Source of the DNA: Chrysomallon squamiferum
Lineage: Eukaryota > Mollusca > Gastropoda > Neomphalida > Peltospiridae
Direction of reading: 5' to 3'
Assembly (NCBI GenBank): GCA_012295275.1
Contig: CM022665.1
Location: 11,048,976-11,112,975 of the forward strand
Length of the DNA stretch: 64,000 nucleotides
Shown here: one piece after another, positions 52,501 through 64,000 of the stretch
How the letters are laid out: each line of letters begins with the position of its first letter
Position numbering within the stretch: position 1 is the first letter of the stretch
Notes under the pieces: generated by a model
The model's database searches: none
What the model saw: the letters and a program-made list of their open reading frames with translations, nothing else
Told to the model about the DNA's origin: nothing
Position numbers and translations under genes: made by a program

Positions 52501-53148
52501 ATTTCTGTTTTTGGGGGGTCAGTCGATGTTGGTGTGCGATTATTGTCCAGCGTAGTGATGGTATTACCACCGTTTCTGAAATTCTAGATCCACCCCATTT
52601 TGCCCAAGATCTAACCTAATGTTTTTAAATGAATGCCATTGGTACTTCAAAATAATTAGTAAAGTTATTGCTTTACTAATATATATTTTTTTAAATTAAC
52701 AGTCAGCGAAAAGTATTTATGTCTTAATTTGAACTACATTCTCTGTGCCTGCTTCATATATATGTAGGTTATGCTTTCCATACTTCTACTTATTGATAAA
52801 AATGGCAGTTCAGTTTCTTAAAATATACTAGACTAGACTTGGCAATTAAAACCTTTTTCGAGAATTCGGTATGGTGAGTGTAGGAAAATATTTTATCTTT
52901 TTTATTTTTTTATTTATTAAAAACGTACTAGATCCAAGCACGTTTCAAGCGAGTTCAAATTGTGACATCCCAAGAGATCGTATCCACAACAAAAAGAGTT
53001 TTATGATTGGGTGGATTTCCTGTATATATCTACAGCCGACAAGATTATACATTTCCGGTTTGGCGAGATAGGCATGCGCATAAGTCTTAGTCATTCTTGT
53101 ACGTATACATTATTATCTACACTTTGTTTCAGGGCCGAGAAAGATTTT

Positions 53149-53149
<1 letters not shown>

Positions 53150-53196
<47 letters not shown>
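53150..53196. repeat. (TA)n microsatellite
   Basis: Pure TA run of about 23 units. Confidence 0.95.
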
Positions 53197-53200
<4 letters not shown>

Positions 53201-53794
53201 CAACCTGCTGAATGAGAAACAAAGTGCATACCTACTAAGTGTTGTTTTTTCTCTCTATCTGTTATCTGTGCAATATCCACAGTGGGCTTATTGCCACCCA
53301 GGTTAACTTGATGGAAATTTAGAAACAATTGAAGCAGGATGGCATTAGACAAAGGTTCTCGAGGCAAAGATCAAAGAGTTAGCGTGGGTGTGCGCCCCAT
53401 GATGCAAAGCACACATGGAAGTGAACATGTTTCCTGATAAAGCAGACGAAATACAAACCGATATAGCAACTGAACTAATTCGCCTCCTCGCTGGCCCGTG
53501 TCTTGATTGATAACATGCTATGCACAGTATGGCGAAGAGAGAGAGAAAAAACTCACATAGGTAAAGGTTAGCTTACTTTTCCTCTTCTCAGTTTATCTAA
53601 TTTCGCTGGGGGAAAAAAAACCCGAAAGGTAAAAAGGGAATTAATTTTTATAGCGTTTTCCGTTTCAAAGAGGAGTGTTCTAATCGCGTTTGACGCGCTC
53701 GTAAGTTGCTGTTTGAATCTAGAAGACTGCAGGATCGAATCGACTTGTAGTAATTCAGTACTTTTTAATTTTATTTTCTTCTTTTTAGTGCTTT

Positions 53795-53798
53795 CGAT

Positions 53799-53833
<35 letters not shown>

Positions 53834-53836
53834 TTT
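53795..53836. repeat. (TTTA)n microsatellite
   Basis: About ten TTTA units. Confidence 0.95.
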
Positions 53837-54466
53837 TAAATTACAGATTAGAGAAAATAAGGTTGAAAGTTAATGACCTTTTTACAGACATGCGCAGATC
53901 TGACCCTGTTGACATTTGTTACTTTTTGAAATATATCGTACATGTTTAATAAAACCAGAGGCGAAACTGGTAAACATGGTCCAGGTAGTTCATTATAAAA
54001 AGTTCCGATTTTAATGATGTCAAAGAAAAAAAAAAAAAGGAAGGCACTGATGATTCTTCATAAATAAATACGCGTGAAAATTTGCGCGCACACACATTCA
54101 AATACATATACACACATACCGTTTTAGACTGAAAAGAGAAGAAACATATCCCCCATTTTAGGTAGGGACATTAAAAATTATTTTAAAAAAAAACAACAAC
54201 AACAACATGTTATCCATTAATAAGAAACATTTATTCACACCACCTATCCAAATAGGCGCCTTTTTTTATTCCTTCTTTTTTTTTTTTTTTTTTTTGTGAT
54301 TTAATTTTGAGTCTAAAACAAATTATCTAATCGATTTGTTTCAGCTGTGTTTAAAGCAAATTGTTTTTATAATATGTAAATTGGCTGGTTTTGATCAATT
54401 ACTGAATTTACTATTTCTGTCCACAGTTGGCGAAACAATCGATATTTTACAGACATTGATTTAGCT

Positions 54467-54569
<103 letters not shown>

Positions 54570-55082
54570 ACACATTAACAGTATTTTATTCAATGGACAA
54601 AAATAAAAATAAATAAATAAATAAAAATTAAATTTATCAAAAAGAAACTTAACAGTCGAAAAAGAATAGCCAAACTGGCAGACTGAAAAAGGATTTTTAT
54701 GAGAAAGAAAAATAACAGATAAGAAAACGAATTTTTTCCCTGAAAAAAAAAAAAAAAACCTTTGGAAAGTAAATTCACGAATAATGTGAAACAATATCGA
54801 TTCGCCGTTGCTTTAATTTTGTGGTGATTCTTTTTTTTTCTTGGTTAAGTGCAGACGTATATCTTGCATCCCTGGTGATTTGTCATTATCATTCTGACGT
54901 TGCTCACGACAAAACGAAATAAATTCTTCTCAAGTAAACGTCCAGATAAACTTAGACAGGCATTTTAGTATTGCTTGACATTAGACTGCGTTTCTTCGTT
55001 AATTTACCTGTATGAGTTTTCATTCTGTAAATTATGATTTAAAAACCAGATTTACCATTCTGTCTTTTCTTTAAAAATGTTC

Positions 55083-55083
55083 T

Positions 55084-55122
<39 letters not shown>

Positions 55123-55164
55123 GAAAAAGAAAAAAAAACGAAAAAAAAAAAAAGAAAGAAAAAG

Positions 55165-55195
<31 letters not shown>

Positions 55196-55205
55196 AACAA
55201 CGTAA
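55083..55205. repeat. Long A-rich tract
   Basis: Two poly(A) runs over 30 bases with interspersed AAAG and CGAAA. Confidence 0.95.
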
Positions 55206-56156
55206 AATGGAAAAAGGAGAAAGAAACTGAAAAGAGATTTTTTTTGGGACAGTTTCTCTTCCAAGTTTTGTCCATTGCTTACGAACGGCTGTAAATCTTT
55301 AAAAGTCTAATTCCAGCGAGTGTCGATGAAAGCGTAGAGTAAGCTGAAATTCAGCGTGTTTTGAAACAAAGTTTTGACGAAATCCTCGTTTTCTGTTTAG
55401 TCTAGACAGTAGGTGTGGTGCACTTCAGATCTCATAAATCTTTTATACACATATATTTTTTTTTATATATGTATCTGTGTCTTTCAGACGTTGCCAAACT
55501 TCTAAGATGGGTTCCGTGCCTCATTAAAATCCTTTCTCACGGAGAAATTGATAGAAGAGAATTAACGCTTCTTTTTTTTATTGTTGTTGTTGCAGAAAAC
55601 GTCGACAATGAACGTAAGGAGCGGGTTGTCTTTTCACATCAACACTACGGTTGCAGCGGTTGAAAGTTCGAAGTTTAAGAGATTAATATCTCAACAGTTC
55701 TGATTGGCTGTAATTTATGCGCGTAATTATGTTTAAAAAGCAATAAATATATCAATATTTCTAATTGGGTGTAATTTATGTCGGTGATTATTTATTTCTT
55801 TGGTTATTTTTGAGCCAGGGCATATAAAGATTTTAAATTTTGAACTTTTGTCATTTCTTATTATAAAAATAATATTTATTCATTCATTCGTATATGATGA
55901 TTATCCAGATTTATAATTTAAAAATGTTTTTTTTTTGAGATTTTTATTTTTATTTTTTATGTATGTATGTATGTATCTTTCTAAGTAATTGATTACTTTA
56001 AACATTAAGACTTTATAGCTTTCTCCGATTTTAAAATATTTTCAAATATCTTTTCATATATTGAAATAATTGTATTTTATGACTATTTATAAAAGACGCG
56101 AAATAATTCATTATTATAATTTTATTAATTTTATTTATTTATTTGTTTATTTAATA

Positions 56157-56287
56157 TTATTATTATTAGTAGTAGTAGTAGTTGTAGCAGCAGCAGCAGT
56201 AATAATAATAGTAGTGGTAGTGGTATAGGAAGTAGTAGTGGTATTAGTTTTAGTAGTAGTAGTAATAGGAGTGGGGTAATCATAATA

Positions 56288-56318
<31 letters not shown>

Positions 56319-56331
56319 TTTTTTTTTAAAG
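56157..56331. repeat. TTA/TAG/GCA trinucleotide repeats
   Basis: Imperfect GTA/GCA units flanked by ATT runs. Confidence 0.9.
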
Positions 56332-56497
56332 ATAATGTCGTCCTTTAACACAATGTTTCGAGGTTGTAAGCAGATAAAAGCAATGAAAACGTATCTGGTA
56401 ATCAAACGTTATTCGTCTATTCAGAAGTACATTAACGCTTTTTACTTGATCTGCATTCTGTGTCCATTCCTAATACTATCATATCATTTCACCGTCT

Positions 56498-56531
<34 letters not shown>

Positions 56532-56944
56532 CGCAGATAAACTGTACATGTGGCTAATGTTTACTCCAAAAAGTAGTTTATTTTGTTTTTGTTTTCTTTT
56601 CCATTTTACCCGCATGGAACTTATGTCTTCATTTGATTGCCATATGTTTCTTGTGCATCCTTCCTGATCCGTTTGTTTTCATAATTCAGTTTTTATCTGT
56701 ACCCTTTACTCCGTGCATAGTTGTGCATCCAGGTGCCTTGGATCAATAGACTCGTGTTTGGAAAAACTTGTGTATTTATACAAAGCAGAGAAATAAAAAG
56801 GTTTGTTTTATTATTTTTACCAACAGGGAAACTACCTTGTTTGAGAGGTCTACAGAAGGTAATTAGATATTGATATACACTACCTGTCAGTCAGTCGGTC
56901 GGTCTGTCTCACTGTCTGTATTTTCATTCATTCATTAATAAAAG

Positions 56945-57327
56945 TAGAAATAGTAGTAGTAGTAGTAGTGGCAGCAACAGTAGCATAAGCAGTAGCGTAG
57001 TAGTAATATTAACAGTAGTAGGATTAGTATTACTGTTATCATTATTAGAAGTAATAGTTGTAATAAAAGTAGCAGTATTTATTGAAGTACGTACTAGTAG
57101 TAACAGTAATAGCAGCAGAGTATTACTAGTAATAATAGAAATATGGTTGTGGTAGCAGTAGCAGTAGTAGTAGTAATATTAGCAGAGTAATAGTTGTAAT
57201 ACTAGCAATTTGGTAGTTATAGTAGTAATATTATTATTATTATAATTATTAGTAGTAGTGGTGGTAGAAGCAGCAGTAATAGTAAAAGTAGTAGTAGTAG
57301 TAGTAGTATAAGTAGCAGTAATAGTAA

Positions 57328-57375
<48 letters not shown>
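56945..57375. repeat. Imperfect (GTA)n trinucleotide domain
   Basis: Over 400 bp of AGT/GTA units with CAG and ATT variants, ending in a pure run of about 17 units. The minus-strand poly-Leu frame is an artefact. Confidence 0.95.
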
Positions 57376-57377
<2 letters not shown>

Positions 57378-58489
57378 ATTTAGTTACTATTTTCATCCTC
57401 ATGGATTTAATTCTTTCTCTGTTTCTTTAACAGTCAAAAAGACGCACAATTATTTTACCAGAATCTCACTTTTAATATCAACATAAAAATCAAATAAAAT
57501 AATTTAATATATTTTTTAAAAACCAAATCACGACAGATGGCGTGCTTGTTTTTCTTATACAACTGTCTGATGACCATGCCCTGAAGACCAGAGAATTAAA
57601 TAATTACTTTATAGAATTATTTAATTAATTGCAAAGGTTTTGTAGACTTGTAATACCCGCGTCTTAGGTTTATTTCCAAGCACCTCTGCATGACCGGCAC
57701 ACAAAAAGCGTGGTTTGTGTTAGTCCGGTAATGAAAACAGAAACGTCTTTAGAATACATGTAATGCTGGTAGAATTCTACTGTGTTCTGTATCATATCTT
57801 TGGGTTTTTTTTTTTTTTTTTTTAACGTTAATCCAGTCATTGTGCAAACAAGAAGAAGAAAAAAAGCAGATGTAATTAGGAACAGAATGAAGTCAACATC
57901 ATGACGGTCTATGAAATATCATCCTGCTGGAGTCTTCCATCCACAGCTGAATGAGATTTAAAACCATTACGTCAGTGCTTGTTTCAAACATTTCTTCTGT
58001 CCAATCATCATGACACTGTCTTGATAAGTCAAAACAGTCTCCTTCATTATGTGTCGTGAAGAAATGCTTTAAAAATATCGAACCACATATAAAATCTTTT
58101 CTAAAAGCTATGCCAACCAATCCACATATTTCCTTTTTCTTGCAATATGATTAATGGAATGCAGTACACTGGTAAATGGGCACAAAAGCACACGCCATAC
58201 TGTTTAAAGCACAAGCTGCATGAAATCAAACATTCGTTATTGTTTGTTGTTTGCTAGTAACAGCGATTCCTGGATATGTCTTTGTTATATCTCAGTGTAA
58301 CCTTTCATTGGTGAATCTGTAGATATGATGTGACAGCATAATTCGTAAATTACGTTAATGTCAGGAGATCTTCTGGATCATATACGTTACCATTTTCACA
58401 AACTTTCTGAAAAAAAGTCAGTCGTTTAGGGAAATTTTCTATTGCGCTGTGTTAATACTATAAAAATATGTAATATAATTATTTGTTGC

Positions 58490-58860
58490 ACTGTAGAAAT
58501 ATTCGTTGTAGCAGTACTATTAATAATAAAAATATCTGTAGTAATAGTAATAGTAGTAGTAGCAGTAGTCGTAGTTAAAGTAACAGCAGCAGTTGTAGTA
58601 GCTGATACTGTGATTGTAGTGATGTTGGTGATAGGAGTAGTTGTAATAGTATTAGTAGAAGAAATAGTAGTAGTAATAGTTCTAGCTGTTGATGGTGAGA
58701 ATAGAAGTGGTGGTGTTAGTGGTATTAGTAGTAAAACAGTAGTAGTAGTAGTAGAAGAAATAGTAGTAGTAGTAATAGTAGTAGTAGAAGAAATAGTAGT
58801 AGTAATAGTTCTAGCACTGTCAGTAACAGAAGCAGTAGTAGCAGCAGTTATCATTACTGG
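58490..58860. repeat. Imperfect (GTA)n domain with higher-order duplication
   Basis: GTA/ATA/GAA units. A block reading GAAGAAATAGTAGTAGTAAT followed by AGTTCTAGC occurs at about 58658 and again at about 58789, a 131 bp period. Frames over 140 codons are open on both strands because GTA repeats have no stop in these frames; they are not genes. Confidence 0.9.
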
Positions 58861-59781
58861 CAGAAGTTATAAAATATAAAGTGCTCTGCCCTTTCTCTCA
58901 TCTCTGTATTAGTAAAGCAATGTAAAAGTACAAATTCTAAGAATACGGCGATTTTCTCGCGGGTGTCTGGCCTTTAGACCAGTCACCATGGAAATACAAA
59001 CGACAAGGAGAAAGATAATACTTTCTAAATGAAGTCTTCCTCTCCTGAAGACAGCTTTAAAAGCAAGAGTGTTGATACACTCAGTCCAGACTGATTTATT
59101 GATTTTCTTTATAATCGTCTCAAACTTTCGCCTTCATTCGTGATATCGGCCATCTTGCAAACTGTACCTTTTCAATTTACGGTGCAAAAGCCATCGATGT
59201 ATCGTGACCTAAAGTATGGTTGTCTGGGAAATTATCAAGTTCGTATAAGTCGACCATTAAATAAAATAGGCCGCTATAGCATCCGGATATCGGCTGAGAA
59301 TGATCGTAAGGTATTTCTAGATCGTAAGATTTTTTTCAGTGACTGGTAAAGACTTTAGATCCTTTTCTTTGATTTCTTCATTTTTGTTTTCTTTACAAAT
59401 GATCAATAAAGTCTTGAAAACATCTGACAAGGTTATTGAGCGAGTTCACCTAGCGGATAATTAATATGAATAATTAAATACAGCAATCGAAACTTTGTAA
59501 CTGATAACATCCAAATGAGTAAAAAATTTAGTAAGATGGTTAGAATGACCTTGCTGCATTTGTACGATAGACTGTAAGATCATTTCCAGTTAATTTACGA
59601 AGAGTATAAATGTAGGGTTTTTTAATTTTAGCTGTAATAATAATAATAATAATAATAATAAGAGGGTACGTACTGTTCTTTAGTATATAGTTATGCGTGG
59701 TTAGTTAATAATTTCCCAAAACAGGCTTATTTTCCGTTCCAACTACAGCCTGAACTAATACATTTTTGGAATGGCTATCTT

Positions 59782-59921
<140 letters not shown>

Positions 59922-60929
59922 TATTATCATAATTAAACAATTATTGGTAATAAAATTGGCAAATCAAATTATCTTGATGCTATAATTAAATACAATAATA
60001 CATTCAAACTGCAGAACTTCATCGTGAGTCCTTATATTATTTTCTTCCTCTTTTTCTTCTTACATGATCCCGAGTTTAATATCAGGAACAATCAATAATG
60101 GACGAAGACACTCACATAAAAAAGACTGACAAGTGATGGAAAAAAAAGAGTTGCCTATGGCAACAACCGGTTTCTTCTTTGCATTTAATATGACGTAATT
60201 GTCAGGAGACATGACAAGTATTACAAAGTTGCGTGTCAGTCGCCTGACAATCATTTCTTTGCTTTCACGTTTCAGGTCTTTCCGATCTTTGATGTCTAAA
60301 TTATTCGACTGTTGCAAGAAAAGAAAAGCTTAGATGAAGGCCCTGTTCGTATAAATGTGTTTATTGCGATGCAGATACAATCAATAAGGAAACTTTGAAG
60401 ACCGTTGTAAAGTAATTATAATATTACGCATGTTACGTGTACAAACCGAGTAAATAAGCAGTTATTTCAGCGGAAGATAACTCAGAGATATTACGTAATC
60501 ACACGAGCTGGCGTATTGCGATGAATATTTATTGCGACTCGTTTAGACCAAAAGCCATAAAAAGATGTAAGGCAGTTATCTGTGTAGTTAAGAGTGTTCA
60601 AGTGAAGATGATAAATTTGATGTTCATTTTCTAAATACCACTGTTTATTGCGTAAGGGTCGTAGACTAGCAATTCATGAGCTTTCGCCTTAATAACCAGT
60701 TGCCACTGTGATGCTCCAGAAACAAAGGGCGGAAGAATAAATGACCTGAGTTACGATATCTGGAATAAAGCTCTAAAATCTTTGAAATGAAAATTATAAT
60801 CTGGACTTTAGAACAGAAGTCAAGGGCGTGTATAGGAAATTATCATGTCATATTTAAATGGAAAGTAGAGAATGCTGTATTTTAGGGTCTAGTAACAAAG
60901 ATGTGTGGGTTTGAGTGTGTGTTACCTGC

Positions 60930-61070
60930 CATCAATACAATTCACTGGCACTGGTCATCTCAGGGATTTGTACCATCCTAGCCAGTGCTCTGTAAGTACA
61001 GTTACCAAAAGTCACGGTATGTACTTTCCTGTCAACTGGAAGGTGCATTAAAATGTTCTGTATTGCCAAT
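60930..61070 (+). mobile_element. Old SINE-like repeat copy
   Basis: AGCCAGTGCTCTGTAAGTAC, AGTCACGGTATGTACTTTCC and TGTCAACTGGAAGGTGCATT follow the family order (accept the divergence). The left part has no clean tRNA-like head. Confidence 0.45.
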
Positions 61071-62177
61071 CTGTAAAATTATTGCTGTATTTATTACGTT
61101 ATGTAACCTCTGATTAAAGGGCATCGTTGATTGAAACAGCTCTTCTGTCTTTGTCTGGCAGCTGCTGACAAGTATGCTACAGACAGACGTGCTTTGTAAT
61201 AGGTTAGCACATGTATTTTTAGAGTATTAAAATTATTAATAAATATTGTAGAGGCCATCACAGTTCTTTACTTGGATACTATCTTTATATGTAACGATTT
61301 TATTTTCAATGCTTTTTATCACAACGTCACCCATATCGTTGCTGTAATATTAACTCTTCTGTACCAGACATGATAATCAGAATATTACTTTCTAATGACA
61401 GTGGTAGTAGTATTGGTAGTCGTCTCTGATGTGCTAGTAACCTTGCTGTTTCTAGATAAAAGTGGACCAACAAATACTATGGTTAAAATACATAAACGTT
61501 CATGAGGCTGACGATAATAGTCCTGTCTTCGACGGAGTATATCAGATTAACTACGGTAATGATGACTAAACCATTACAAAAAGGAATCTGATACGTTGTA
61601 CTTAGCATTTAAAGTAACTAGTAGTGTTTACTGATCTTCATTATAGACTACCAGTAATTAAATGTTCAAGGAAGCCCATAAATCAGTAAGCTTAAAGTAA
61701 GTGGTATCGAACTTAGCAAATATTATTAGTTTTGGCTCTACAGTACTTGGCAACCGTTGTTATCAGAAAATGGTTCCGGCAGAGTGTATCATTAATCCAA
61801 ATAAATCACCAGTGAAAATACGCGATCCTTGAAAACGAGAAAACTACATGTATTAACTCTTTACCATTAACACTGATGAAATGACGTCAGCACATGTCTA
61901 ACTACCATCTAGAATTAATGGTTACAAGTCCACTTGAACCTCAGAAAATACAAAAAAAATAATAATATTCATGATATTAACATATGCCTGAGTCCGATGT
62001 AGCAATCCTACAAAATAAAATTAAAATAAATAAATAAATAAAAAGTATCTTTATAAATATCTTCTATTGCATGCTCATTTCTGTTTGTTGTTTTCGCGTA
62101 GAACTTTGCTTTTTATTCCAGCACATATGTTTGTTTTTTAATAAGTAATTAAAACTTATAATTAACGGTGCTAAAAC

Positions 62178-62178
<1 letters not shown>

Positions 62179-62231
<53 letters not shown>
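62179..62231. repeat. (AT)n microsatellite
   Basis: Pure AT run of about 26 units. Confidence 0.95.
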
Positions 62232-62232
<1 letters not shown>

Positions 62233-62372
62233 CGTAACAGCATATTAATTCTGAATAGGCCCTTAATCAGTCAAATAAACTAAAAATCTAATAACGGTGA
62301 AATAATAACATTTGAGAAAATTCCATAGAATTCTCTAATCGAAGCATACTAAACTTTCTGCACTTATATCTT

Positions 62373-62490
<118 letters not shown>

Positions 62491-63899
62491 ATGACGTATG
62501 CAGGCATGCACATCTCTTTTTCTCTTTCTGAATTTCTCAGTTACTGTCAACCTCTATGTCAGCCTCGTTCTCCTTAATGTTTCCAGCGGGAACGATGACA
62601 AGAATAATAACAATAACAATAACAAAGCCAACAACAAAACAAAAAGTCTAATATGTCTGTATCTAAATCAGAATTTTAAAATTAACATTATACTGTCCAA
62701 TATCACGACTCATTCTCATTGACACCGACCAAATAGTTCCCCGGGGTCACATTAGTGCCCTTTAATGTCGTCCGACTCGATGTGAGAGCATGGTTCTGGC
62801 TGTGTCGCTCCCAGTCAGCGACTGACTGATTATGGTCTCGACCAGAGGTCAATTGCATAGCAATTAAGGAAGAAGTCAAATAGTCCTACGAGTGTTTGAA
62901 ATCGTCCCTTAAATCAGCGTCTGCAACCTTTTCTAGACCTAACGACAGTGAAATAGACCTGAATACGCCCACTCGTTAGTTTTGTTTTTAATTTTAGGCT
63001 TACCCAAGAGAACGATTAAATAAATAGTTTGTCAAATTAACTGTTTAAATTAGCACAGGCTTTGAGTAATGCTTTATTGTTAAAATGAAAGAGCGTTGCT
63101 TCTTCTTTTCTTTCTTCCCTAGTGTTAATTTTTTTTAAAGTTCGTTATTGTTATTACTTTAATTGTCCGCATCATCATCATCATTTGTTTTTTTTATGTG
63201 TATTTATATTTGGATTGTTTTGGGTTTTTTACACTGAATTTTCAAACCCCCCAAAATAGTCTTAAGTTCAAAATTTCATATCGAACATTATACATTTGTT
63301 TTTCTACGTTTTTTTTTTTTTCTTTTCTTCTTTTAATATGTCCCCCACCCACAAAGTATTTTATCAGTAACGTGTTTCAGTCTATAAGCTGCAAGCTTCT
63401 AATGATACCTTAATTTGAAGAAGTTAAATAAAAGACTGTCATTAGAAAATTGCAAGCCATTTATGATATAAACGGAACTAGCTATTTTCTGGTCTTTTAT
63501 CACAAAGGAGCTCTTCCTTCGAGAATCACCTCTATTATACGTTTTGAATAAACCGGTGTTACTAACAGTTGTTCTCTGGTTCGTAACCGTCATTATAATA
63601 CTACGTAATTCAGACTGACGAGTAGAGATTATCCTGTAACATTAAACTTCAAACAAGCATTTCAAGTCCCACATTTTGTGCCGTATTGTCTCTTTTGAAT
63701 ACCCATCAACGGGTTTTGGAAAAGATTTTCTGCTCGAGTTGTTAATAGTCGTCAGTCAGTAGCCCTGAATTAGCCTGTAATTTAGGTTTGTATTTTGGTC
63801 CAAAAGTCAAAGCCGACCACACAAGATAGTTCTACAGCTTATGACAAGTTGTAGCTGTCTTCTGATATTTGTAACTAATTTGAATTTTATTTATTTATC

Positions 63900-63985
63900 T
63901 ATTCATTCATTCATTCATTCATTTATTTTTACCTTTCTTGATATCTTGTTGTTGTTGTTGTTGTTATTATTATTATTATTATTTT
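63900..63985. repeat. (ATTC)n, (TTG)n and (TTA)n
   Basis: About five ATTC units, then about six TTG units and about six TTA units. Confidence 0.9.
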
Positions 63986-64000
63986 CGGTACTGTAAAGAT

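Noticed and set aside
57217-57402. Poly-Leu frame
   Set aside because: Translation of a (GTA)n array on the minus strand.

Overview
This is nuclear DNA from an animal, very probably a mollusc. It is AT-rich and packed with dinucleotide and trinucleotide microsatellites, poly(A/T) runs and diverged minisatellites. It has no long open reading frame that is not explained by simple repeats. The mollusc call rests on at least eight old copies of an interspersed repeat with a tRNA-like end. I recognise it from memory as a family common in gastropod and bivalve genomes. There is no bacterial gene organisation, no CRISPR array and no rRNA.

The one gene I can support runs on the minus strand and enters from the right. 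Its pieces, in transcript order, are: a candidate TATA box and 5' UTR exon (about 31112 to 31011); exon 1A (30816-30739), which codes for a signal peptide; exon 1B (from 12033 to 11973), which codes for a different signal peptide; and exon 2 (9393-9262). Exon 2 encodes 43 whole residues whose pattern resembles the start of a thrombospondin-N-terminal/laminin-G-like (TSPN) domain, as found at the amino end of fibrillar-type collagens and thrombospondins. Exons 1A and 1B both end in phase 1 with a G and both join in frame to exon 2. The simplest reading is a secreted extracellular-matrix protein with two alternative promoters about 19 kb apart, each giving its own signal peptide. The remaining exons lie beyond the left edge of the window.

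The window splits in two by composition. From 1 to about 26.6 kb CpG is strongly depleted, as expected of a germline-methylated invertebrate gene body. From about 26.6 kb to 64 kb CpG is frequent. Within the depleted half, one CpG-retaining patch (about 11.95-12.4 kb) sits over and just upstream of exon 1B, where a second promoter would be expected. All the long (CT)n/(GA)n arrays lie in the CpG-rich half.

Layout: 1-9.26 kb is intron downstream of exon 2, with diverged tandem repeats and one long repeat copy. 9.26-12.4 kb holds exon 2, exon 1B and partial tandem copies of their splice-site edges. 12.4-30.7 kb is the long first intron, with five repeat copies and many minisatellites. 30.7-31.1 kb is the distal first exon and promoter. 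31.1-64 kb is apparently upstream intergenic DNA with microsatellites, a three-copy tandem repeat beside a possible LTR-retrotransposon primer-binding site (48.0-48.3 kb), and no convincing exon.
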